Positions 44,176 through 53,440 of a DNA stretch of 64,000 nucleotides are shown here, one piece after another (the stretch's first letter is position 1; each line of letters starts with the position of its first letter). The notes beneath the pieces were generated by a model. The model was not told the DNA's origin, made no database searches, and saw only the letters and a list, made by a program, of their open reading frames with translations. Source of the stretch: Acidobacteriota bacterium (GTDB lineage Bacteria > Acidobacteriota > Terriglobia > Terriglobales > Acidobacteriaceae); assembly GCA_018268915.1 (NCBI GenBank), contig JAFDVQ010000006.1, positions 1-64,000 on the forward strand, written 5' to 3'. A program made the translations under genes and the position numbers.

Positions 44176-45561
44176 GTGTCACCGCGCCGCCGCAACGCAG
44201 TTTCAATCAAGCGAACATCGACCGCTCTCGTCACGGCGTTGATCGCCTCTGCAGCAATTGCCCAATACCCCGGTCAGATCGAGAAGAAATCCAAAGATGC
44301 CCCGACGCTCCGCGCAGTCGCAGTTCTGGAGTGGACCGGAGACATCGGCAAGCCGAAGAAGAGCCGCCTCGTCCCCGTCACCATCTACGACGGTCAGAAC
44401 CTCCATGACGCCAGCATCTACATGGCGCGTCCCCATCCGATGGCGCTTGCCGGAGAAGTAGAGTACGAACTTCAGAGGAACGGCGCCCCCATCGGTCTCT
44501 TCGACGTGAAAAACGCAGCCCAGGAAATGGGAATGTGGGTCGGATATGGCTCATGGAAAGCCATGCCTTCAGCAAAGCCTGCGCCACCCAAACCCGTCGT
44601 TGATACCGGCTTCGACGCGGATGACGATAAGCCTGTCCTGCACCGGAAGCACAAAGATTCAGGCGGCAAGCCCGGCTCCACAGCCTCAACCTCTGGCCCC
44701 TCGCCGGATCCCGATCGGCCTACCCTTCATAAGCCTAAGCAAGAAGACGCAAGCACCGATCCCGCTCCCGCGGCAGATCCAGACCGCCCGACACTACACA
44801 AGCAGAAGGCCGCCGACGAATCAAGTGACCCTGTCCTGCACAAACACACTGATGCTGAGAGCGATGGCGACCACGGCAGCTTCACGGACCCCGACCGGCC
44901 CAAACTGATGCGAGGCAAACAAAGCGGTGCCAACGGCCTCGAAGTTCTGCCCAGCCTCCTCGGCTTTCCACCGGAGATGGAGCAGGCGGTAGCTGTCTCT
45001 GACTCCAAATCGCACCCTGAACACACCTGGGAGTTCAAGTGGGCCAATCCGGGAGACGAAGACAAGATGAAGGCAGCGATGGAAGACGTCGCACGCGCAG
45101 CCCTCGGTCTCAAGCCCCCTCCCCCGCCTCCCGCCACCCGCCGCGCCTCCACGCGAAAAACCGCCAAGCCAGCTCCAGTTCCTGAGCCCGAATCCCTTGC
45201 AGACGAGAAATTCCGCGTATTCGAGCTCGCCTACGGCTCCGGGGCGACAATGGTTCTTTCCGCGCACGGCGACGGCCCTGAGAAGACTCGGAAGTCAGTG
45301 ACTCTGATCGCCCAACCCGATCTCTACGGCAATCCTCTGATCCTGCTCAAAAACGTCACCGATCCGGCTCACGCAGATGAGACTCCGCAAATGCGTCTTG
45401 TCGACGCAGTCGATGCACTCGCCGACAATCGCGGAGAACTGCTCTTTGAGCTTCGAGGCACAAGCCAGCGCCAATTTGCCCTCTATCGGATCCTGCGAGG
45501 CACCGCCGAGAAGATCTTTACAACTGGCGGCGGCGAATTCGAGGTTGCTCCTGGCGAATAG
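44176..45561 (+). CDS. hypothetical secreted protein with DPDRPxLHK repeats
   Basis: About 461 residues from GTG 44176, preceded by GAGAGG; ATG at 44116 would add 20. A signal peptide follows (SIKRTSTALVTALIASAAIAQ). The N-terminal domain (30-150) is beta-rich. Residues 150-270 are low complexity with at least three DPDRPTLHK-type repeats (DPDRPTLHKPKQ, DPDRPTLHKQK, DPDRPKLMRGK) and single DKPVLHRK and DPVLHKH forms. A second beta domain ends the protein. No family is recognised; it may be cell-wall or matrix linked. Confidence 0.65.
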   Translation: MSPRRRNAVSIKRTSTALVTALIASAAIAQYPGQIEKKSKDAPTLRAVAVLEWTGDIGKPKKSRLVPVTIYDGQNLHDASIYMARPHPMALAGEVEYELQRNGAPIGLFDVKNAAQEMGMWVGYGSWKAMPSAKPAPPKPVVDTGFDADDDKPVLHRKHKDSGGKPGSTASTSGPSPDPDRPTLHKPKQEDASTDPAPAADPDRPTLHKQKAADESSDPVLHKHTDAESDGDHGSFTDPDRPKLMRGKQSGANGLEVLPSLLGFPPEMEQAVAVSDSKSHPEHTWEFKWANPGDEDKMKAAMEDVARAALGLKPPPPPPATRRASTRKTAKPAPVPEPESLADEKFRVFELAYGSGATMVLSAHGDGPEKTRKSVTLIAQPDLYGNPLILLKNVTDPAHADETPQMRLVDAVDALADNRGELLFELRGTSQRQFALYRILRGTAEKIFTTGGGEFEVAPGE

Positions 45562-45921
45562 ATGCAAGCTTCTTCATCACAACACTTAGCCTCGCGCTGT
45601 CTACGGACATCCACACAACCAGATACCGTTTTTTGCCCTGCCAACAAGGATTAGTAACTTTCGTGACAATCATCTTTCGATTGAACCTACAAACCCCTTG
45701 CCTCCTATACAATTCAGGAAGAAAGTGGCAGTAACAGCAGCAAATTTCAGAGAGACTCACTTCAAAGCCTGCAACTGAAGTCGGCGCAACCATTCAGCTC
45801 TTTCGCGAATTTTTCTACCGTCTGAGCATGATTTTTGGGTAGCGGCGGCCTGCCGAACGGCTGATACGTTATCCCTCTCTGGCTTTGCAGCAAGCAACCT
45901 CTCTAAAGGATTTAGCACCGA
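45562..45921. other. intergenic spacer of 360 bases
   Basis: This region should hold the promoter of the desaturase, whose AAAGGA ribosome-binding site lies just before 45922. No RNA gene, repeat or second ORF is seen. Confidence 0.55.
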
Positions 45922-46917
45922 ATGGCGTCAGTTTTGACCGCACCATCCCCCGACCGCTCGACCCAACCATCAACCGAAGAACTCGCGGATTCGCACGCGT
46001 CAAAGCCGAAAAGTGCTCATGATGTGGCTGCTCGCGATCTCATTCAACTGGGCCGTGCCGCCACCGTCAAGGAAGGTCTCAACTGGATCACGCTCGTCAC
46101 CGTGATCGTCTTTCACATCGGCGCCCTGGCTGCCTTCTTCTTCTTCAGCTGGTCGCGCTTGGCCGTCATGGCGATCCTCTATGTTCTGGCCATCAATGTG
46201 GGCATTGGCATGTGCTATCACCGCCTGCTGACACACCGCGGCTACCAGACCCCCAAGTGGATCGAGTACATCATGGCCGTCTGTGCCACCATGTCTCTCG
46301 AAGGTGGACCGATCTTCTGGGTTGCCACCCATCGCATACATCACCAGAACAGCGACCATGAAGGCGACCCGCACACCCCGCGTGAAGGCGGATGGTGGGC
46401 ACATACCGGCTGGATCCTCTTCGGTGAGGCGCTCCACTCCAAGACGAACATCCTCAAGCGCTACTGCCCCGACCTCTATCGCGATAAGTTCCACGTTTGG
46501 CTCAGCAAATATCACTGGCTTCCCATCACCGCCAGTGGACTTGCCCTGGTCGCGGGTGGCTGGTACCTGGGTGGCTGGAAGAGCGCCCTTGGTATGGTTC
46601 TCTGGGGCGTCTTCCTTCGCGTGACGCTCGGTCTTCACGCCACGTGGCTCGTCAACTCCGCCACGCATCTCTGGGGCAGCCGCCGCTTCGAAACCCGCGA
46701 CGACTCGCGCAACAGCTGGTGGGTCGCGCTCCTCACCGGCGGCGAGGGCTGGCACAACAACCACCACGCGCATCCGGTTTCCGCTCGCCACGGCCTGAAG
46801 TGGTACGAGCTCGATCCGAATTTCTGGGGCATCTGGATTCTTTCCAAGCTGGGCCTCGCCAAGAAGATTCAGGTTGCCAAGTTCGATCCAGCCGACCCCA
46901 AGCCCGCAGGGTTGTAG
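45922..46917 (+). CDS. acyl-CoA/acyl-lipid delta-9-type fatty acid desaturase
   Basis: A 331-residue membrane di-iron desaturase. The three His boxes are CYHRLLTHRGY, HRIHHQNSD and HNNHHAHP, the full stearoyl-CoA desaturase pattern. Four membrane segments are visible (for example WITLVTVIVFHIGALAAFFF). It introduces a double bond into saturated acyl chains, helping membrane fluidity. Its own terminator follows. An upstream Ser/Pro-rich 40 residues is variable. Confidence 0.95.
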   Translation: MASVLTAPSPDRSTQPSTEELADSHASKPKSAHDVAARDLIQLGRAATVKEGLNWITLVTVIVFHIGALAAFFFFSWSRLAVMAILYVLAINVGIGMCYHRLLTHRGYQTPKWIEYIMAVCATMSLEGGPIFWVATHRIHHQNSDHEGDPHTPREGGWWAHTGWILFGEALHSKTNILKRYCPDLYRDKFHVWLSKYHWLPITASGLALVAGGWYLGGWKSALGMVLWGVFLRVTLGLHATWLVNSATHLWGSRRFETRDDSRNSWWVALLTGGEGWHNNHHAHPVSARHGLKWYELDPNFWGIWILSKLGLAKKIQVAKFDPADPKPAGL

Positions 46918-46944
46918 AACAACCAAACTGAATACAGATTCAAG

Positions 46945-46977
46945 ACGGCCATTCCTCGGGAATGGCCGTTGTTTTTT
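46945..46977 (+). terminator. rho-independent terminator of the desaturase
   Basis: ACGGCCATTCC pairs with GGAATGGCCGT over a three-base loop, then TGTTTTTT. It begins 28 bases after the stop. Confidence 0.9.
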
Positions 46978-47115
46978 ATCAGGTACCGCGACGGAAAGTA
47001 TCTCTATCGCGACTTTCGCACATTGCAGTCCATTCATTATGAATTGCTAAGCTTGGATCAGGATTTGAGCTACACCCGTTTCCTTCACTGACCAGAGAGG
47101 ATGCAAGGTCGAAAG

Positions 47116-47898
47116 ATGAGCAACGCAGCGGCAGTAGCGATAGTCACCGGAGGAGCGCAGGGCATCGGCCGCCGAACATCCGAGTTGCTTGCCGAACGCG
47201 GTTTCTCCATCGCCATCATCGACCTCCAGGAACCAACAGGCACTGTTCAGTCGATTGAACGCAACGGTGGCGACGTCTTCCCGTTCACCGGCGACATCTG
47301 CAGCGAGCCGGTCATTGAAGAGTTCTCCCTCAGAGTATTCGAGCGCTTCGGCAGAGTCGATGTGCTCGTCAATAACGCCGGCATCAGCCTGATTCGCCCT
47401 GCAGAAGACACTACCGCTGCCGAATATCGCCGAGTCATGGAAGTAAATCTGGTAGCTCCCTTTCTTCTCGCGCGCGCATTCGGCCGCAAAATGCTCGAAG
47501 CTCGCAGCGGATCGATCGTAAACGTCGCCTCGATCGCCGGCCTGCTCGCCGTATCCGACCGCGCCGCCTACAACGCATCCAAGCACGGCCTTGTTGGACT
47601 CACCCGAACCCTTGCGGCTGAATGGGGAGGCCGAGGCGTACGCGTAAATGCCGTCTGTCCCGGCTGGGTCAAGACCGAAATGGATGCCGCGGATCAGGCC
47701 CACGGCACCTACAACGATGCCGACATCACGCAACGCGTGCCGATGGGCCGATTCGCAAGTCCCGACGACGTCGCCCGCGCTATCGCATTCCTGGCTGATG
47801 GAAAGCAGAGCGGCTTCGTGAACGGCCACACGTTGACCGTAGATGGTGGCTGGAGTTCCGATGGCAGCTGGGAATCAGTTCGTCTGAGTAAACGATAA
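47116..47898 (+). CDS. short-chain dehydrogenase/reductase
   Basis: A 260-residue classical SDR. The NAD(P) motif is TGGAQGIGRR, then NNAG, and the catalytic Ser-Tyr-Lys are seen in VASIAGLLAVSDRAAYNASK. The C-terminal GHTLTVDGGW closes the substrate side as in 3-oxoacyl-ACP reductase and sugar/alcohol dehydrogenases. Cofactor choice is unclear: a Asp at the end of beta-2 (IIDLQE) favours NAD. ATG at 47116 follows AAGG; ATG at 47101 is also possible. It is convergent with the Kdo hydroxylase-like gene. Confidence 0.9.
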   Translation: MSNAAAVAIVTGGAQGIGRRTSELLAERGFSIAIIDLQEPTGTVQSIERNGGDVFPFTGDICSEPVIEEFSLRVFERFGRVDVLVNNAGISLIRPAEDTTAAEYRRVMEVNLVAPFLLARAFGRKMLEARSGSIVNVASIAGLLAVSDRAAYNASKHGLVGLTRTLAAEWGGRGVRVNAVCPGWVKTEMDAADQAHGTYNDADITQRVPMGRFASPDDVARAIAFLADGKQSGFVNGHTLTVDGGWSSDGSWESVRLSKR

Positions 47899-47919
47899 GG
47901 AGAAGGTTCGGAGATTGAG

Positions 47920-48837
47920 CTAACCGAGTTTCGCTCCCGCCATCTTCTCGAGAATCGCAATCGGAGCCGACTCACGAGTCACCATCGCCGCCGGATCCAC
48001 CAGAAACGTCTGCTCCAATGCAAACTGCCCGCCAAGCACCGCGTGAGGAACGGTCTCCGTGTAAACCATCCAGCTTGAGCCCGGCGCGAACTGAACCTCT
48101 TCGCGCACGCAACTTTCCTGGAACACCGAATCCTCTTTCATCGTGTTGTGCAGGCGCATCATAAACTCGTCATACGGGCCGCGCTTCCACTGAGGAACGA
48201 GAGTCGCAAGACCAGTTGCCTGTGCGACCTGTTTACCTGCTCGCACAACCGGGCTGTCGGATCGCGGGATAGAGAGTTTGCCCGGAGTAAAACTGCCGAC
48301 CACGCGGCCAAACGGCTCGCCAATCACCCAGTCGCGCGTGCGCGAGGGATGAATGTTATGAAAGAACCGCAGGATGCGCCAGCCCCTGGTCGGCCGCGTA
48401 GGAAATGCGTCAGTGTGCAGCAAGTCATTGCGGCGGCGAACTGGTAGATCCCGACCCTTTTCCTCAAGCGGGCGGAAGCTGGCGTAGTCCAGTCTCCAGC
48501 GCCGCTCGTATGGCGCGAGAAAACCGGAAAGAAAAGTCTCGATGCTCTTCGAATAGCGCCGCATCACTTCATGCATCCGGACGACTTCAGCAGGCTTCGC
48601 CGACTTCTCGTCGACGCCGCTCAGCTTGTCCCGATCAGGCTTGTACGCGATGTTTTTATGCAAGCTGCTCGAAGTCTGCTGCTGGCTCAGCAGAAAAGTC
48701 AGATCGTCCGGCGGAATCGGAACGGGCGTCTGCGCGAAATACAGTACCTCTCCTGCTTCCAGGCGGGAACACCAAGTCCGAATCTGTTCGTTATTCGGAG
48801 ACCCGAGTGACTCTGAAGGTATGGTCTGGACCGGCAT
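47920..48837 (-). CDS. probable Kdo hydroxylase (Fe(II)/2-oxoglutarate dioxygenase fold)
   Basis: A 305-residue protein that looks like the KdoO family, which hydroxylates Kdo of lipopolysaccharide at C3. The iron motif is LLHTDAFPTRP (His-x-Asp), and the distal His probably lies in TETVPHAVLGG. The helical N-terminal half and RWRLDYASFRP are typical. If right, it acts on Kdo in outer-membrane biogenesis. It is cotranscribed with a small membrane protein (9-base gap). I assign it by overall pattern, not a single diagnostic motif. Confidence 0.7.
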   Translation of the reverse strand: MPVQTIPSESLGSPNNEQIRTWCSRLEAGEVLYFAQTPVPIPPDDLTFLLSQQQTSSSLHKNIAYKPDRDKLSGVDEKSAKPAEVVRMHEVMRRYSKSIETFLSGFLAPYERRWRLDYASFRPLEEKGRDLPVRRRNDLLHTDAFPTRPTRGWRILRFFHNIHPSRTRDWVIGEPFGRVVGSFTPGKLSIPRSDSPVVRAGKQVAQATGLATLVPQWKRGPYDEFMMRLHNTMKEDSVFQESCVREEVQFAPGSSWMVYTETVPHAVLGGQFALEQTFLVDPAAMVTRESAPIAILEKMAGAKLG

Positions 48838-48846
48838 GCAACGATC

Positions 48847-49140
48847 CTACTTGCGAAGCTTGGCTCGAATCCACAAAGTTGCAAACAGCGGCAAAGCGAT
48901 GAGAAGCACAACGCTCGCGACAGGCAGTCCAATCAGGAGATAACTATCGGCGTAGTTCACAGTATGGTGACCTGCGATGTTCCAGGCGAGCAGGCCGAAG
49001 ATGGCGAGAGTCGTCGTCAGGAAAAACGCAAAAAAGGCCGATGCGAACGAGAGCAGGAGGCTCTGAAAGAGACTGAACCCCTCCAGAGGAAACCCGAGAA
49101 ACGTCCCGCCGCGGTGGTCTTGGGTATGTGCGGAATGCAT
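48847..49140 (-). CDS. small membrane protein
   Basis: A 97-residue protein with two hydrophobic spans (LLSFASAFFAFFLTTTLAIF and SYLLIGLPVASVVLLIALPL) and a short basic tail. It precedes the Kdo hydroxylase-like gene by nine bases on the same strand, so they form an operon. No family is recognised. Confidence 0.6.
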   Translation of the reverse strand: MHSAHTQDHRGGTFLGFPLEGFSLFQSLLLSFASAFFAFFLTTTLAIFGLLAWNIAGHHTVNYADSYLLIGLPVASVVLLIALPLFATLWIRAKLRK

Positions 49141-49176
49141 CGTGGAAGGGACCTCTCTCGTCTAGAATACAGTTTT

Positions 49177-49923
49177 ATGCCCAGCAGCGCCCAGATCGAA
49201 CTATGGCCGGCAGAGAGAGTCGCAGCGAAAGTGCTCATGCTCCGCGCCGCCAATGGGCTGAGTTATGCGCCCTGGGGCGAAACCCGCATGGGCGAAAGCG
49301 ACCTCGAGCGGCTGGTTGGCGCAGTCCCCGCCGCGATGGCTCCGGCATTGAAGAGTCGCGCCTACTACTTCGTGCCGCTTGCGATCGCAGACACCGGCGA
49401 AACTCTTGTCGCTCCTTCCTATACGGTCGAACTCGGCGACAGGGCGGTCTGCCATCGCAACGCGGCGTTCGGAAGCACTGAGGCTGTCTTCCTCTCCACC
49501 CGATTGGTCGAGGATCGCTTCGGCTTGGCATTCGAGTTCTTTATTAACGTGGCGCACAACTTCGTGGATGTAGCCGGAGTGCCCGAGAGTTTCTCGCAGT
49601 TGGTCTGGTCCCAGGCCGACGCCCAGGTCAGAGGGGAAACAAGTCAGGATGCATGGGAATCGCGTCGTCGGGCCCAGGATACGAATGGGAAGAAGACAAT
49701 CGACGAGCGTGCACGCGGCACATACTACGATGCGTCCTTCTCAGATTCACTCGCAATCTACATGCTTTCGCTCGCCGTTGACTTCGACTATCACGACTTG
49801 AGAGAACGCGAATACCCGCTGCTCGCCGCTCCAGCATTGGCCGAGCGGCTGCGGCATGTCGCCAGCCTGTTCCCGCCAAACACAGGCTACGAGTTCCAGA
49901 TCCTGTATCGCCGCAAGGGCTAA
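49177..49923 (+). CDS. hypothetical protein
   Basis: A 248-residue soluble protein starting at ATG 49177; an upstream start would add 71 unlike residues. The N-terminal half is beta-alpha with two VAPS/VFLS-like strands, and the C-terminal half is helical with many acidic residues. No motif is recognised. It is divergent from the small membrane protein 36 bases away. Confidence 0.6.
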   Translation: MPSSAQIELWPAERVAAKVLMLRAANGLSYAPWGETRMGESDLERLVGAVPAAMAPALKSRAYYFVPLAIADTGETLVAPSYTVELGDRAVCHRNAAFGSTEAVFLSTRLVEDRFGLAFEFFINVAHNFVDVAGVPESFSQLVWSQADAQVRGETSQDAWESRRRAQDTNGKKTIDERARGTYYDASFSDSLAIYMLSLAVDFDYHDLREREYPLLAAPALAERLRHVASLFPPNTGYEFQILYRRKG

Positions 49924-49971
49924 TCAGAACATCCATCGGTCCTGGCAAGCCATCGCCGATATACGGCTGTT

Positions 49972-50220
49972 CTAGTGAAATGTATTCCATCCAATGTCGG
50001 CGAGCATGGCTCTTCCCACCACCAGTGCCGTCACGATAAGGGCCGCCAGAACGCAGGTCCAGAACCCCATACGGCTGAAGGGAATGAAGAGGACGCTGTC
50101 CCTGCCCGAGAGATTAATGCCTGCCTGGTCGGGTAGAAGCGCCTGTACAGCCACTGCAATCAGAAAGCCCGCGGCCCAGACCAGGGCGATTCTGAAAGAG
50201 AGCTGAAGGGTGATGTTCAT
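49972..50220 (-). CDS. small membrane protein
   Basis: An 82-83 residue protein with two hydrophobic spans (FRIALVWAAGFLIAVAVQAL and GFWTCVLAALIVTALVVG) joined by a polar loop. ATG at 50220 and 50223 are adjacent. No family is recognised. It is on the minus strand between an unknown plus-strand gene and the tRNA. Confidence 0.5.
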   Translation of the reverse strand: MNITLQLSFRIALVWAAGFLIAVAVQALLPDQAGINLSGRDSVLFIPFSRMGFWTCVLAALIVTALVVGRAMLADIGWNTFH

Positions 50221-50412
50221 CATTCGAGTCGATGGCTCCTCTCTTGTGTGGCATCAGATCTGCTTCGCGTCCTGCCCCTGGAAAGGACGCGGCGGGCTCG
50301 GGATTGGCTGCCTCCTCGCGCCTGCTTTACCGAACAACAGCGCAACGATACAATCGAAGGAGACCCTGTTCAGGCGCATTTCCTGTGCCAGTTGCAGCGG
50401 TCCACCTCACTA

Positions 50413-50488
50413 GCCGACGTAGCTCAGTTGGTAGAGCAGCTGATTCGTAATCAGCAGGTCATCGGTTCAAGTCCGATCGTCGGCTCCA
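50413..50488 (+). tRNA. tRNA-Thr (anticodon CGT)
   Basis: A full cloverleaf: acceptor GCCGACG (50413-50419) pairs with CGTCGGC (50478-50484). The D-loop is AGCTCAGTTGGTAGAGC, the anticodon arm CTGATTCGTAATCAG places CGT in the loop, and the T-arm has GGTTCAAGTCC. CCA is encoded at 50486-50488. No second copy of its 3' end was noticed next to the integrase at 1.4-2.4 kb. Confidence 0.97.
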
Positions 50489-50602
50489 TTCGGCTCAGTC
50501 AAAAACGTCTTCTCTAAACTTTAGACACCGCTGGGCCCGAGTGCGGGCAATGCGTCTGTTGCTCTGCGTATTACTACGCGTAAGCTGCGGAGTGGCCCGC
50601 CT

Positions 50603-53440
50603 TCAGTCTCGCTGGAGAAGCGCTTTGAGCTCATTCAGAAGCCTGTCGCGGAGCTGATGCAGGTAAGGCAGCCGTTCGAGTGCATCGATCATGCGGTCCT
50701 GCATCTTCCATTCGATGATCTCGCTTCCGCAGGTATGGAGTTCCTCGTGAATTGCTGAGACTTTGCGGAGGAGAGAAGCCTTAGCGCCGGAGCCACCGTT
50801 CTCGGCCTCCATCCAGACTCCCAGGCGGCATTGAGTTGGGTCAAGGGATGGAGAGACGCGCCGCATGCCATGAAGGAAAGCCTCAATGGCGCTCACCCAT
50901 GCTGTGTGCTCAGCTCCCGCATAAAGAAGCGGACGATCCGCTGGATCGAGCGCCGCAATTTTCGACCACTGGGGATCCGGGGTCCACGACGCAAGCCAGT
51001 CTGGGAGCTCAGCAGGCGGCATAGGAGGAGCAATTCCAAAACCTTGCGCGACTTTGCAACCGAGACGAAGCAGGAGAATGCCTTGCTCGACAGTCTCTAC
51101 TCCTTCCGCGATCGCCTCACGTCGAAATGCAGACGCAAGACCCAGCATCCCTTCAACGATCGTGAGGTCTTCTGGATCATCGAGCATGTCGTGCACGAAG
51201 CTCTGGTCGATCTTGAGCACGTCAACCGGGAGCCGCCTGAGGTAAGCGAGAGAGGAGTAACCTGTACCGAAGTCGTCCAGCGCAAACGAGACGCCCAGCT
51301 TCCCGCAGGAGTGAATCACCTGAGAAACCTGAGCCATGTCCGGAAGGGCGGTGCTCTCCAGCACTTCGATTTCAAGCCTTGAGGGGTCAATGCCGCGATG
51401 TTCAGCCAGGATCACATTGAGTCTGGATGAGAATTCGGGATGCTGTAGCTGCTGAGCAGAAATGTTGACGCTGACTGGGATATCAAGTCCCGCTGCCATC
51501 CAGGCTTCAAGTTGTCTCAGTGCGTTCTTGATGACCCATTCCCCGATCTCGAGCACGATGGGGTGGCCTTCTACTACTGGTAGAAACTGAGATGGCAGAA
51601 GCAGTCCGCGTTCAGGGTGCTCCCAGCGGATGAGAGCCTCAGCCCCATGGATCGCGCCCGTCGCCAGGTTCATCTTCGGCTGGTAGTACAAAACGAACTC
51701 ATTCCGCTCGAAAGCACCGCGGATCCGCTCAAGATCCTCGTGATGACCACGCACCGATTGATCGAGGTGTGAGTCGAAGATGGTGTACCGATTTTTGCCC
51801 TCAATTTTGGATTGATATAGGGCTTGTCCCGCCTGGCGAATGAGCTGATCAGGATCGACATCGTCAGGCTGGGGATAAAACGCGATCCCGGCACTGGCTG
51901 AAAGGCTCACCCACTCATTGCCGACCCTCACCGGTTGTGAAGCAAGGTCGAGGAGATGTTTAACGATGGGGAGCGCCTGATCGGGATTGTCCTGGTCAGA
52001 CAGCACAACAATAAACTCATCGCCTCCAAGTCGTGAAAGCGCGCCGTTCTCGCGAAGAGCGAGCTTGATGCGGTGAGCGATCGTGGTCAGTATCCCGTCC
52101 CCGGCAGCGTGGCCATATTTGTCATTGATGGATTTGAAGCCATCCAGATCGAGGCAAACCACCGCCAGAACAGCACCGCGCCGATTTGTCAGTGCCATCG
52201 AATGATGAAGCCGGTCGCGGAGCAGTGAACGGTTGGGCAGCCCGGTAAGGATGTCATACTCCGCGATTCGCCTCAGAGCTTGTTCATGCTCCTTGTTCGA
52301 AGTGATGTCATTGAATAGCGCCACATAGCGCTCGGCACGGCCAGATTTATCTCGGACAGCATTGATAGTGAGCAATTCTGCAAAGACTCGTCCGTCTTTC
52401 GCGCGATTCCAGATCTCGCCCGACCAGTGACCGGTCTCCACGAGATCGCGCCACATGTTGTCGTAGAACTCTCTGCCATGCCGGCCAGACCGGAGCAGGT
52501 TGGTGTTGCGTCCGACCGCTTCCTCTCTGGAATAGCCGGTAATTCTTGTAAAAGCCTCATTGACGTCGAGGATCTTGCCTTGGGGATCAGAGATTACGAT
52601 TCCTTCCGATGCGTGGGTAAAAACGCTCGCTGCAAGTTCAAGGCGTACCTCTGACTGTTTGCGGGCCGTGATGTCTTCGCTGAAGATGACTATCCCGCCA
52701 ATGGCGCCCGCTCCCGTGAGCCAGGGGCGTACCTCCCATCGGAGCCATTGCACCTTCCCATTCGCCCTTTCGAAGTGGTCTTCGTCGTTCTTCAGGGTCT
52801 CGCCACCGAGCGCCCGGCGGTGGATCGAGACCCATCGGGCGGGTATATCAGGAAATATCTCGTAATGCGAATGACCAACGATCTCACTGCCTACCAGACC
52901 GAAAGCCTCCCTCCAGCGGCGGCTGGCAGCGATATATCGCATATCGCGATCGAACATGGCGAGAGCAGCCGGTGCATGTTGAATGAATAAATCGAACAGC
53001 TCCTCATTCTGGCGAAGGTCGGCCTCTACGCTCTTCCTCTCGGTGATGTCTTGAATGGTGCCGCGCATGATGATCGGGCACCCGCATTCATCGAAGTCGA
53101 AGCGTCCCCGACCATGCACCCAGCGCCGGGCGTGATCGGACAGCCGGACAATCCGGTACTCCTTATCGAAGCTCGAACGGAGCTTTACTGCAACCGAGAG
53201 ATGCGATTCCATCATGTCGCGGTCGTCGGGATGAACAATGTTGAGCCAGCCTTGCACCGTGCGAAGATGATCCGGCCCTATGCCGAAAATCTCGTCCAGC
53301 ACATCGGAAGACGTCCATACCATCGTCTTCAGATCGAGCACATAGGAGCCGATACCGGCGATTCGCTGGGAATCCTGCAGAGAGCGCGCAAGATCGCGAA
53401 GGGTTCGCTCGACGTCGTTGGTCGGGATCTGGTCGTTCAT
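50603..53440 (-). CDS. PAS-GGDEF-EAL cyclic-di-GMP enzyme with C-terminal CZB domain
   Basis: A 945-residue soluble protein. Three PAS domains lie at about 15-390 (signatures such as TSSDVLDEIFG, YIAASRRWREAFG and KILDVNEAFTRITG). GGDEF is intact at residues 472-476, and EAL is intact at 601-603 with further motifs (DDFGTGYSSL). The C-terminal 100 residues look like a chemoreceptor zinc-binding (CZB) domain: His845 in HTAW, CRLGVWM and IHEELH. CZB controls the DgcZ cyclase in E. coli through zinc; here it follows EAL, so zinc may control synthesis or hydrolysis. It appears monocistronic. Confidence 0.92.
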   Translation of the reverse strand: MNDQIPTNDVERTLRDLARSLQDSQRIAGIGSYVLDLKTMVWTSSDVLDEIFGIGPDHLRTVQGWLNIVHPDDRDMMESHLSVAVKLRSSFDKEYRIVRLSDHARRWVHGRGRFDFDECGCPIIMRGTIQDITERKSVEADLRQNEELFDLFIQHAPAALAMFDRDMRYIAASRRWREAFGLVGSEIVGHSHYEIFPDIPARWVSIHRRALGGETLKNDEDHFERANGKVQWLRWEVRPWLTGAGAIGGIVIFSEDITARKQSEVRLELAASVFTHASEGIVISDPQGKILDVNEAFTRITGYSREEAVGRNTNLLRSGRHGREFYDNMWRDLVETGHWSGEIWNRAKDGRVFAELLTINAVRDKSGRAERYVALFNDITSNKEHEQALRRIAEYDILTGLPNRSLLRDRLHHSMALTNRRGAVLAVVCLDLDGFKSINDKYGHAAGDGILTTIAHRIKLALRENGALSRLGGDEFIVVLSDQDNPDQALPIVKHLLDLASQPVRVGNEWVSLSASAGIAFYPQPDDVDPDQLIRQAGQALYQSKIEGKNRYTIFDSHLDQSVRGHHEDLERIRGAFERNEFVLYYQPKMNLATGAIHGAEALIRWEHPERGLLLPSQFLPVVEGHPIVLEIGEWVIKNALRQLEAWMAAGLDIPVSVNISAQQLQHPEFSSRLNVILAEHRGIDPSRLEIEVLESTALPDMAQVSQVIHSCGKLGVSFALDDFGTGYSSLAYLRRLPVDVLKIDQSFVHDMLDDPEDLTIVEGMLGLASAFRREAIAEGVETVEQGILLLRLGCKVAQGFGIAPPMPPAELPDWLASWTPDPQWSKIAALDPADRPLLYAGAEHTAWVSAIEAFLHGMRRVSPSLDPTQCRLGVWMEAENGGSGAKASLLRKVSAIHEELHTCGSEIIEWKMQDRMIDALERLPYLHQLRDRLLNELKALLQRD

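Noticed and set aside
46000..47037. 345-residue minus-strand ORF
   Set aside because: It lies antisense to the desaturase, whose three His boxes are intact, and has odd composition.
50413..50488. tRNA-Thr as an integration site for the left-edge element
   Set aside because: It lies 48 kb from the recombinase and no repeat of its 3' end was noticed there.
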